DNA of 64,000 bases from Trichinella spiralis (Eukaryota > Nematoda > Enoplea > Trichinellida > Trichinellidae): contig CM012954.1 of assembly GCA_000181795.3 (NCBI GenBank), forward strand, positions 13,841,475 through 13,905,474, given 5' to 3'. The notes beneath the pieces were generated by a model. The model searched no databases, was not told the DNA's origin, and saw only the letters and a list, made by a program, of their open reading frames with translations. The translations under genes were made by a program, and so were the position numbers. The stretch's first letter is position 1. Each line of letters begins with the position of its first letter. Below are positions 30,307 to 40,864 of this stretch, piece by piece.

Positions 30307-33300
30307 GGTGACGCCTTGAAACGGTCGAAGGAGCCCGGAAAGAAAAAACAGTTAAACAGTTACGTCATTCAACTGAATGAACAGATCAAGCCAAGCTTAC
30401 TCGGTTGATGCTGGCCGATCAATGGCAGTTGTCGTGCGAATGAAACAAACTTGCTTAAAAAGAAAAGCAAAAAGCCCAACGCAAAAACACGGTAACTCGG
30501 CTGTTTAAAACGCAAAATCACCGTCTACCATAGATTGCCTGAAAATCACATTACTTTTAAATTACAACGAATGGATGTCAAATATCAAATGTCATATAAT
30601 TTCATGAAATTCACAAAATAAATTTTGAAAAAACTATTTCCAAATTATATAACACAATTTAAATAAATTTATACAATTAACTGATTGATTGGTATTCGTG
30701 TCAACAAAACAAAAAAATATCAATTAAAAATTTTATTAATTTGATTTTAATTATTTAATTAATTTAATAATTTAATTAGTACATTTTACATCAAAAATGT
30801 ACACTAACAAGACCAGTAGAGCAACAGCAGTACAGGATGACAAAACAAAGATACTTACTGTAAATTAAAACAAAATAGGTGCATATTTGTACAAAACAAT
30901 ACTGTGTGAAATATGTCAATTAAAATAGTACAGTAATTTTCAAATTAACTTAAATTTTATTATTATTATTATTATTATTAAAAATTTATTTATAATTTAA
31001 AAGTATACTGTTCATGAAGTGAAATGAATGCTTTTCTTTGTTTACAATAATGGATGAACACGCAAATTTACGTGAGAACCGTAATTGTTCTTAGTCATTC
31101 TGTTTATCGGATTGTGACAAATTCGAAGAACAAAGTGAAATTGATTTTCTTCACTTTCAACTAATACTACTACTGATAATAATAATGAATGTCTTCGCTA
31201 TTTAAGTTGTGATAAAAATTTCAAAAAATCAAATATGAATGGTTTCTTCACGATCAAAAAGAAAATTAATTCACTACAGTTAACATACAACACGACTGCA
31301 TTTATTATTACAACTGTTTTTTTCTGCTTAGAAATCATTCGAATATTATTTGTTATGCCCGAAATGAAATGAAGCGCGAAGAAATGAACAAACTGCCAAT
31401 GTGCGTGCAATTCAGTGGAATTTGAATTGTGACAAAATTAATATTAAAATTCCATCCGAAAACGCGTTCAACAGTTCTCAATCACGCACACTGCTCGACG
31501 GGATAAATTGCACTCAAAGCAATATCCATTTGAAAAAAGATATTCATCAAAAGATTAAATTAATAATTTACAAAAGCACAATTGGATTTGAATGTGCAAA
31601 ACAAAAAATAAATATGACAAACTAAATCTTGAAGGAAAAGGCGAGAAGATTTGTTTTTTCTTTTGAAAATCGATCAATCGCTGAAAAATAGTGAAAATTG
31701 TGCTCAGATCAGTGTGAAACAAAACAATTTTTTCTTTTTTGATTTCATTTTCAACGTGTGAAAATTGTGATTTGAAAAATTTCAACAATTCCACAGTACT
31801 ACTATTAACCGCTTGTCAAAAATTGACGAATAGAAGCAACAAATCAAAGAAAAAAGAAAAAACTAAAGATTTGTTATTTTTGCCGTTGAAAAATGAATGC
31901 AAATATTTCGTTGATGATAATTGATTTTAAAAAATAAAATTATCCCAAATATTGTTGTTGTTGTTGCTGTTGTTTTTGCATTTCATATTTTCCAATACTA
32001 TTCTTATCAACGACATCGACAGTTCATACAGTAATTCCAATGACAAAAGTACTTGACAATAATTATAATTATAATTATGCATTGAAGAGTGAATTTATTT
32101 CTTTTTTTCTTTTTTTTCCAAAATCAAGAAAAAAAATAACCATGCATTCCAACTGTTCCGTCGAGGTTGTCAGCTACATGTCCTTGCTGTGCACCGTTGG
32201 CGATGATGCCCATGACCCAAAATGGGCATCGAATTTTATGTCAAAATCAAATTTATCGTTTTTAATGTTCAAGTTGAAATTGTCCATTGAAGAAGACACG
32301 AGAAAAGCCGGCTGAAGCAGAAAAACTGGTTGCTTTTTCAAAAAAAAATTTCTTCTCTTCCGTGTGAAAATCGACCAAATCAAAAACCCTCTCCCCATGT
32401 TCTTCGTCTCTACACTTTCCCACAGATAAACAACAACAACAACAACAACAAGCAGGTAATGCACAGGATAATTGGTTTCTACATTTCTCGGTAGTATATA
32501 GTCAATTTGCAAAAAGTTATAATAATAAATTTCCCAAGCTCTTTTTTCTTAAAAAAATCCAATTCCATTTCGGTTTGCTCGGATTAAAAAAAAAGCTAAA
32601 ATTGTGTTCGGCGGGTTGGCTCTTTTATCATTATTATTATTATTACTATTATCATTATCATTATTATCGATTGAGAAAAATCCCATTTGACGCCGACACT
32701 ATTCCAGCAATAATTAATAGAAACTGACCGATTGTTGTTCACTTCATGCGGGCAGAAGAAGGAGAAAAAAAATTTCCTTTCTGTTGAATAAAAATATTAA
32801 CAATTTTGGTCAATTGCTTTTTCCTTTATTTATGGCACAAATGGGAAAATGGCTGAAGGAAAAAAGAAAAAGCTGAAATGGAAGAAAACTTCCGCCATCG
32901 AAAATGCTCGAAGCAACAACCGATGAAAAAGCGAAGAAAAAATACCAAATTTAAAATTACATTATTATTGACTGAATCCAACAAGCCAACATGCTGGAAG
33001 AATTCACAATTTAACGGCAAAAATGCATAATCCTCCTCCTCCTCCTACTAACTAAACTGACCATGCGGAATATTGAGAAAATCCAACTTATTCTGATTAC
33101 GTTCAAGTAAATTATCCGCTAACGCGTCCGGAGAGGAGCTCTTTCCCCAAGGAGCGATTTGCAGCCAGCCGTTCAAAAATTCACACTACGCACCAATTGA
33201 ACAATCTGGAATCGCTGTACCCAAGAAACAGCAAGCAAACAAACCAATACACTCACAAATATGAGCTAACAATAGAATTTTTATATTCAATAAATTTATT

Positions 33301-34970
33301 CAACTAGAAAGAAAATTTAATTAGACGCTTATTTGCAAAAAAATTTCAACTTTAGAAAAAGATTGTTTTATGAGATTTTTCCAAAAGCATTTCAAACGAC
33401 ATTCACTGGCGCTCTAAAATTGCCCTGATAATTGAAACAAATCACTTCACGGCAAATTTAAATTGCGGGAACAGGTAATAAAAAGAGACATTGCAACTAA
33501 TTCCTACGAGAATAATATTGTGCAACAGTTTAGCCCCTGGTTGATAATTGCAATTAGTGAATGAAGCATGTTATTGAAAATTGAATGAAATGTAAATTCT
33601 TTTCTCTCATGTGAAATGCGTCTCTAAATTTACTGTTAAATTATGTTTTCATGATGATGATGGTGATCAATCATATTTACTTACTTGATTATGAATGTAG
33701 TAAAAATAGAAAATGAATAACAACTGAATGAATAAAAGTGAAGAGCAGTGCACCGAAAAAAGAACATGACGAAAATAAAATTCTCTCTGTGCTCAGCAAT
33801 TTGCTTGATTCACCAACAATCCACCGGACCGGAGGTCTTCAGACGCTCAGATTAACCCACTGACGGTCGCAACTCGCCTATATTTAGCGTTAAGCTTCTC
33901 TGAATGCAACCAATGGGAAATGGCCGTCGGTCGCCCACTCCCGAAAGGCTTCTACTGGCAAATTGTGGTGGCGTCCTCGCTGTAGTATATACTTTATTTT
34001 CTACAACTCTGGTCGTTGTTCATGAACCCAACAACAACAACAACAACAACAGCGCGTTCCAAGTGGACATTCACGTCATATTTTGATTCTTGAAAGCAAA
34101 TCGTTTTAGCAGCCGAGACGAGGGCGTGGATCGATATGCGATTTTGAACACGGCGGAAACAACCGACCAACCGGCGGCTCAATTATAATACTGCCTCTCC
34201 AAAGAGCAGGGCCCAAAATTCGACAGCAACTTCGATGACACTGACAATTCAATTTCAATCAACTCATCCACGCACTGCGGTCCGTGTTCAGCAATTGCTT
34301 CAACTGCCAGTTCATCAATTATCATCATCACTTTGCCGTGATTTTTCAAGAGCCAACGAAAAGATGAATGGAAGAATGAAAAGAAAAACAAAAACAGAAA
34401 AGCAGAAAAAATTATGAGAGAAAAAACCAAAATTAATCTACCTTAGAATGGCAATATTCTTTTTGTTTGCTTTTTCTCTCCACCACACCATACATATTAT
34501 GCTCATTCGAATTCTCTCTGATTCTCTCTCACACATACATACAAATACATCTCCTCAATCGTAATTACACGAAACCAAGATGAAAAACGACAACAACAAC
34601 AACAACAACAACAACACTGCTCGTCATTTAAATTTATCAGTGAAAATGCAATTTTCACTAACAAATTGGAATTAAAATAATTTTCGAAATGCAATTTTGA
34701 AAAAATCAAAAAAAGAAAAACAACGATCTTTTACAAAAACAAATCATCGCACTTACCAGGAAAACATTGTTCACTTGAAAATAAATGCAATTTCAAAGTG
34801 CTTTTTAAAATAAAATTTAAATAATTCACGTAAACAACCCGGATACGTACGTCATCGTGATCGTTTTCACTTGCACTACAGTATGGAAGGGTAAATTCTT
34901 GAAAATCTTTATACTGTAACCAGAGTCCAAATTCACGTTTTTTGACCGGGTGGAATGTAATTTAAGTCGG
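30307..34970. other. Long divergent intergenic region
   Basis: 4.7 kb between the divergent PKN and CLCC1-like genes. 30400-30530 is slightly GC-richer and is the likely PKN promoter. 30540-33800 is AT-rich, with TTA repeats near 30957-30980 and CAA repeats near 32425-32450. 33800-34320 is less AT-rich and has CCAAT near 33910. It includes a minus-strand frame (about 34180-34360) whose composition looks exon-like, but I cannot assign it. CAA repeats recur at 34029-34051 and 34590-34615. Confidence 0.45.
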
Positions 34971-36260
34971 ATGGCTTTGTTGTGTTGGTTTTCTCTGTCG
35001 AACATACTACTGTTGGTTGAACTGGCCGTTTCTGAAGATCCGTTTAAAATTACCGAAAACAGAGACAAATGGATTGATCCGAACAGCATGTTCAGCACGG
35101 ATTCATTGACTGAAAATGAAGTGAAACTGGTCAATGACGACGACACGTCAGGTAAAAAGTTTTGCAAATTCAATCATATAATAAAAGAAGAACTGGCTGA
35201 ATGTCGAAAGAAATTGTTGACCATGCCGAAAATAGCATCAAATTGTCAATGTCAGTTCGACGAAAAAAGTCCTTGCCAAAGCGAAGTTGCCGCTGTGAAG
35301 CACATGATTCGACTTTTGGGCAGAAAACTTGACATCAATTTGGACAATCCAAAAAGTGTGAGTGATTCGGCGCAAAATTATGTCGTCCGACTTACTGTTA
35401 GTCAGTCTGATTTGGCCACTTGGAATGAGCTGCTGACCGAAACTCCATTGAAGCATTCGACACTGATTGAAGCGCTCGAGAAAGTCGGCAATATGATCAA
35501 CACCGCATCACTGAGAACTGTCGTGAGTGAAAGTTTAATCAAACAGACCAATTGTACTAACGTTTCTGAAAATGACACTTCTTTGGTGTATATTTTCACT
35601 TGGCTTAACTTCGTTGCTCTTGTTGTCGCACTGGGCTACATTGTGCTAGTCATATGGCGAAGAAGTTTTTTTCTTTTCGCAACGTTCATGTTCTGCACGC
35701 TTTTCGCCCTCAGCTTCGTGTGGACTTGGTATCACATGTACAAAACTGAACAGGCCAAATCGATGGCCATTTTGCACAAAGTTTCCCTGAACAGCTGTCG
35801 CCGAATCGAAGACATGTCCATCTGGCAATACATTGGACATTTGTATTTCAAATTGGAAGATACTTGCACAGAGTATCACAAAGCGGTTATTGTGGATCCA
35901 TTTTTGGAAGTGAAACCGTTGAAAGTGTTGGGCGTGACAATATCAGAATTCGTATTCGCCCCGCTGGAGCCCTTGGCGAAGGAAATCAATCGCTCTTTTG
36001 CTGCACTGAGAAACAACCTTTCCACTTACAATTTTGCACTGTTGATCATCACATTTTTGTCGTTGATGGTTCCCTTGCTTCTCCTTATCGGACGATACCG
36101 TTTCCGTGCATTGTACGGTATGATCTCAGTTGAGCCGGCTGCGGTGACAAAAAATCCAAACACGATTCCAATTGAAAACAAAGCAGCTATTGGCTCTACC
36201 CCAAGCAAGAAACAATTGAAACGATTACATCGTAAAGCGTTGTTGAAGTTGAAAAATTGA
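34971..36260 (+). CDS. Chloride channel CLIC-like protein 1 (CLCC1/MCLC-like)
   Basis: Single-exon gene of 429 residues. The start at 34971 is the first ATG, and a signal peptide follows. The mature N-terminus has WIDPNSMF, matching the conserved WIDP motif of CLCC1. The luminal part is Cys-bearing. Two helices follow (about residues 205-229 and 233-254), then a conserved luminal stretch (SIWQYIGHLYFKLEDTC, then VDPFLEVKPLKVLGVTISEF) and a third helix (about 353-374). The C-terminus is basic (KKQLKRLHRKALLKLKN). CLCC1 resides in the ER membrane and affects anion and calcium balance. The long acidic tail of vertebrate forms is absent. An AATAAA at about 36347 is a plausible poly(A) signal. The absence of introns is unusual in this intron-rich window. 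Confidence 0.82.
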   Translation: MALLCWFSLSNILLLVELAVSEDPFKITENRDKWIDPNSMFSTDSLTENEVKLVNDDDTSGKKFCKFNHIIKEELAECRKKLLTMPKIASNCQCQFDEKSPCQSEVAAVKHMIRLLGRKLDINLDNPKSVSDSAQNYVVRLTVSQSDLATWNELLTETPLKHSTLIEALEKVGNMINTASLRTVVSESLIKQTNCTNVSENDTSLVYIFTWLNFVALVVALGYIVLVIWRRSFFLFATFMFCTLFALSFVWTWYHMYKTEQAKSMAILHKVSLNSCRRIEDMSIWQYIGHLYFKLEDTCTEYHKAVIVDPFLEVKPLKVLGVTISEFVFAPLEPLAKEINRSFAALRNNLSTYNFALLIITFLSLMVPLLLLIGRYRFRALYGMISVEPAAVTKNPNTIPIENKAAIGSTPSKKQLKRLHRKALLKLKN

Positions 36261-36575
36261 AAGTTTCACAATGTTTTATGTTGCAGTTTGAAATGTCCAA
36301 GCTGAAAAACGAATAAGTTTAGTATGTTGAATGAAAATGAAACGAAATAAATAAATGCTACCATAATGTGACAAGCAGGTTTCTGTACTGTAGATGAATC
36401 TGAGTATTTTCTTCTCCTTGGATTTTCTTTCAAACCTTTACCAAACGATAATTCATTTATTTTTGAATTTGAATTTTCACAAAAGCAGACAAGAATTAAC
36501 CAAAACTAGCATTTCCAAAAAAATTAAGCGAATGAAATTGCAATTAATAAAAGTTATCTTTTATAATGAAGTTTG

Positions 36576-37286
36576 TTAAACTTGTTGGCGTTGAAAAAAA
36601 AAATATAACAATTGGACTAAAAGGGATTGTTGGTCTTCAGCAGTGTTGGTTTTGCTCTTGAAAACAAATTGATTATTTGTTCTATAATTAGCATAATCGA
36701 ACGATTGGATAAGTGAAAAATTAAGCTTGCGGCAAATTTTCTGCGTATACAAACTGGTGGCCACAGTGATCACGTACTGGCAGTCGAACTGTTTGGCTCT
36801 GTCCAACGATGCCATAATCAATTTGTAACCCAAGCCCCTCCGATAATAGGACGGATGCACGGACAGCAGGCACAGTTCCATGTATTTGCTTCCGGTGGGA
36901 AAGTGACCGTCCATGGACGATTTGACTTGTTCGACGAACAAATTCACGGTGGCCATCTTCTCCGAATAGCCTTCTTGACTTTCGTGCTGGTATTCACTTT
37001 CGAAATAGCCGACGTCGTTCAACGCGCAACCGACCAACTGCCCAGTGAGACAATCTCGCGCCACAACCGACAAATTGCTATTCAAGCATTTTTGGATGTA
37101 ATTTTTGAAAAATGGTTCCGCATCCTGCAAGTCGATGGCCGAGGCACGGTTCAACGGCTCGTCGTGCAAAAATCCTCGACAAAGCAAATCGTACAGTTCG
37201 ACCGAGTGTTCAGTTTTGGCATTTTCGAAGATGAACGACGACGATTCACCGCCGAAATTCTTCCGTTCAGCGTCGTATTCAGCCAT
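36576..37286 (-). CDS. GNAT acetyltransferase, arylalkylamine N-acetyltransferase type
   Basis: Single-exon gene, 236 residues from the ATG at 37286. An in-frame TAA lies 14 codons upstream of it. The N-terminal HDEPLN motif, with its catalytic-type Glu, and SVHPSYYRRGLGYKLI, the acetyl-CoA-binding motif A, mark the insect/nematode arylalkylamine acetyltransferase group. Family members acetylate dopamine, serotonin or other amines for neurotransmitter turnover and cuticle chemistry. The usual Arg/Gln that opens the R/Q-x-x-G-x-G/A loop is Tyr here, so substrate or efficiency may differ. It converges with the CLCC1-like gene, with 315 bases between stops. The true substrate cannot be told from sequence. 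Confidence 0.8.
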   Translation of the reverse strand: MAEYDAERKNFGGESSSFIFENAKTEHSVELYDLLCRGFLHDEPLNRASAIDLQDAEPFFKNYIQKCLNSNLSVVARDCLTGQLVGCALNDVGYFESEYQHESQEGYSEKMATVNLFVEQVKSSMDGHFPTGSKYMELCLLSVHPSYYRRGLGYKLIMASLDRAKQFDCQYVITVATSLYTQKICRKLNFSLIQSFDYANYRTNNQFVFKSKTNTAEDQQSLLVQLLYFFFQRQQV

Positions 37287-39033
37287 TTCGACGAGAAACC
37301 TTCTCGGCCACCATTTGCCCAATTTTTATAAGGCATTATTCAAATTGTTCGAATTCATTAATCACTGCCAACAGTGCAATTGGGAACAATTCGTTTCCTA
37401 CCCTGCCCATTCATCACGCCTATCCGAGAACAAAAACAAGCCATACCAACTTGGCATATGTAGTTCATGAAATTTATTATACTACCACTTATTTATTATT
37501 AAATTTTATACAATTGTAAGATTTATCCACTACATGTAATCTTGCACAAATCGGACAGACCAATCGAACAATCAATCAGTTATATTCACTTGTATATAAA
37601 TTCCTGTTGATTTATTTTCTACTCCTAGTTTCAAGCATTTTCACTGAACCGATGATAATCAAATTAATTTATCGATTACACAGTTTTTCCTATTTAATAA
37701 GATCATTAAATTGACCACAAAATAGGTTGCAAATTCAACTAGAAAACATTTGAAGTTCAAAAAAAGTTTTTTATTGAACAAAAATCACTTTTCAGTAGCT
37801 AAGCAAGCTGTCACTTGCAAATTATTCACTTGAAAGCGTCTTTTTGTATCAAAAATCAACTTCCAATTATGTAGGTCATTTCGGAATTTTGAAATTCAAA
37901 TTCAGCCCCGCGGAGGCCTCAAAATGGACTTCAACAGCTATTTAACGTCATAAATTGTGAGAGAACGTTTCACGACGCTACCACTTGCCACGTAAGTCAA
38001 ACGAACGAGTGCACTCTAATTGACGATAAGGCACCTTTAATGGCGATCGTTATTTGCATAGCGCAGCGTTGGAAACAGAATTTTGTGCATTGAAACTTCT
38101 TACTGAGGATAAACTCTAACCTATGCCGTGATACAATATGAACATGAGAAATGCACTGTTCAATTTGAAAATTCAAAAATGACCTTGATATTTAAAATTC
38201 AGTCAAAATATAAACTAACGGACCGAAAACACCATAACAAAAACATTGTCTTAGTCAAAACACGCCACCGCAATACTCAATTTGAAATTTCAAAATTCAA
38301 AAACGCCCTACATAAATGGAATTCATCCCAGAAAGCTTTTCACCAAAATATAAGCAAACTAACTGCGCAATAACTGCGACAAAATTAGCTAGATAAAAAG
38401 TTTCATTTACCTAATGTTTCTAATGATGCGGAACTGAAAAATAATATAATACCGTAGAAAAGTTAAAAACACTATTTTGCATAATAGAAAGCACTGATCG
38501 CTTACAGATATTCAATCTGTTCTGTTCACAATGAAATTCAAGGCAAAACAAAAGTGCAAATTGAAAAAAATGGACATATTCTACAGTTATATCTAAACGC
38601 CGGAGTTTAATAACAACAAATTGAAAATTCATTTTTTGACACAACTCACGTTTGAATTACATATACATAATTGGGAACTTCGCTTTGTTTTTTTAATTTT
38701 TGTTACAATTCAAATGTAATGCTTAAATAAATTGCTTACATATAGTAGCGTTCATGCAAAACATGAGGAAAGAATGTTTTATCATTAAAACATTTACCTG
38801 GATGCAGTTTGGTTCAGTTGTACTTTTGCTGTGCGGCGCTATCGTTCATACAAAATCACTGAAATCCAATTAACCACGGGTACAACATTTGGTCTCTTAC
38901 TTTGCAACTTTCTTATCAGTGATTTGGCAATTAATATACTGTATATTACAGTACCCTTAATTTTTAATTAATGTCCATAATTATATTTTTACAATATCCT
39001 TGAGCTTAATGTAATTGTTCTCCGTTCCATATT
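37287..39033. other. Intergenic, mostly AT-rich
   Basis: No gene recognised. 37895-38090 stands out as less AT-rich, with CCGCGGAGGCCTC near 37907. It lies about 600 bases upstream of the acetyltransferase start and may be its distal control region. Short open frames here have no family features. Confidence 0.45.
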
Positions 39034-39472
39034 TCAGACGTCTGCTTCGCTATCTATGCTTTCGATTCTGTGTTTCTATAAGATAAAAATGTCCATTTAG
39101 TGGCATCGTAAATGCTAAAAAAGATTTATGTAATTATGATATTTACATAATCAAACAATGTAGTAATCATCTCATTGAATTATGAATAGAATGTCAACTG
39201 AATCAGAAAAATTAAAAACACTTAAAAGATAAACATAATAGTACATTTTCCATGAGGTAGTTCTATGTTTAGGGAAGGCATTTACTTACAAATATTTCAG
39301 TTATGTGCAATTGAAGCGACATTTTGATTTCTGTAGCAAGTGACACAAAATCATATTCCTCGTCTGTTAATTTAAAGACGTTTTGTCTATGGCTCATCTT
39401 CATTTTCTTGGAGAAAAAATTTGAATAACCCCAACCACCATGTAAAATTGTTGAGCACTTGAATCGTCGCAT
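39034..39472 (-). CDS. Possible small two-exon protein, unknown
   Basis: Candidate gene of 74 residues. Exon 1 (39290-39472) starts at ATG and ends at a perfect donor GTAAGT. Exon 2 (39034-39075) follows acceptor cttatag in the same phase and ends in TGA. The N-terminus is basic and aromatic (MRRFKCSTILHGGWGY), as in a mitochondrial presequence, and is followed by an acidic helix-like segment (LTDEEYDFVSLATEIKMSL). I do not recognise a family. It could also be chance, so confidence is low. Confidence 0.3.
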
Positions 39473-40001
39473 TATACAGCTTGTGGTTTACGCATTGGCA
39501 CAATGTTTATGATTTTCAAGTTGTACATTTTTGACAATGTTCAAAACAGTGATTCGAAAACTGATTTGAATAACAATGAAACATGATTCATTCAGTTTAA
39601 ATTTCTTTAACCATCTTTCGGGACAAATTAAAATGAATTCTAAATGAAATTACATTTTCTCCATTTCACTGCCTGTTCTTGTTTCTTACGGTGTTCTACA
39701 GAAATTTGTTTTATACCAAATATTCCACCATAAAGTAGAATGCATATTTTGAAGTTATTCTTCACATTCAAATCATCAATTATTAATCATGCAATAAACC
39801 ACACGCACACATGCACTGTGTAAAATATGATAATGAATAAGAATGAGAATATATGAATATGATGAAATGAACAGGTTGCTAATGTGAATTACTTCAAAAA
39901 AACACTGATGAGAAAAATGACAATAAATAAACAAAATAAGAAGTTCTGAATAAGTAGGTATGTAGGTGGTAAATATACCTATTTTATTCTTTAGCTGCAT
40001 C

Positions 40002-40583
40002 TTATACGAAGCCAAACGTTTTGATCTTAATCGCAAAGAACAGTTTCTGCCGCAGAATATTCTTGCTTGAATACAACGGGATGTAGAGACGCGAAAAGCA
40101 CGTATTCGCCGTCGGTAAATACATGTCATTGTTCGGTGTCGGCTTTAAACGTTCCATTGAAGGCGCCAATGTCGGGCTTCCTGTCCAAAAATAGATCAAA
40201 TCCTAAAAAGAAATGATGCGATTTCATACAGATTTGATTTAATATGACTTGACGTATTTAACATTACAATATTCAAATTACATACAAATATAGGTCTCAT
40301 TAGGAAATTACCAAACAGAATAAAATTCTCACCTGCTTTTCATCTGCCGTCATGGAGCTCACTACGGACCAGAACCATTTTTTAAACTGATCAAACTTTT
40401 CTCTGGGTAACGACTTGTCCGCCGCAGCGCTACTTAAGTACTTTCGTCAGTAATCATGGTCAGCGTTTTCAAAACTTTCACACTGACGTCACTCTGGCCT
40501 GTAAGCAAGAGTCGAAAATTCTCCGCATTGATTGTGTCGAGCATGCTAACTGGTATAACATCACGTACACCGTCTCGGATGTT
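40002..40583 (-). pseudogene. Truncated UBR5-type HECT ubiquitin ligase fragment
   Basis: Two exons (40333-40583 and 40202-40002), with intact acceptor tttcag, donor gtgaga and acceptor tttttag, encode the end of a HECT domain. The second exon ends in [19 protein letters not shown], holding the catalytic Cys, and terminates in KIKTFGFV, as UBR5/HYD ends in KTKNFGFV. Exon A carries a one-base loss near 40434-40447. The frame giving DVIPVSMLDTINAENFRLLL meets TAA at 40434-40436. The match resumes one frame over at KFDQFKKWFWSVVSSMT. No upstream UBR5 exon exists before the AATF stop at 40865, so the N-lobe and the large N-terminal part are missing. It is therefore most likely a duplicated fragment. 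An assembly error would explain the frameshift but not the truncation. Confidence 0.8.
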
Positions 40584-40864
40584 CTGAAAACGGCATCGAT
40601 CGAAAACACTGACATCGAAATACTACAAACAATATAAATGCACATCGAAACTGTCGTCATACCTGACATTCAATATTACTGTACTGCCCTGCAGAGCTAT
40701 TTCATATTTGCATACTTACCGTATCATCAGATTCTATTCAAAAACACTGCATGCAACAAAAATGCCCAATATGAATCACAAAAATTATATTTATTATGCA
40801 GTATTTCCATTTTAATATAATAGGAATAATTACTTCAATAACGCGTGAACAAAAAAAACAACTT

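Noticed and set aside
34179-34430. Minus-strand frame with exon-like composition (VEAIAEHGPQCVDELIEIEL)
   Set aside because: No upstream or downstream exons could be joined and no family is recognised. Left as a note in the intergenic entry.
40690-40760. Possible further upstream UBR5 exon ending at a gtaagt donor
   Set aside because: All three frames between the nearest acceptor and the donor contain stops, and none matches the HECT N-lobe.
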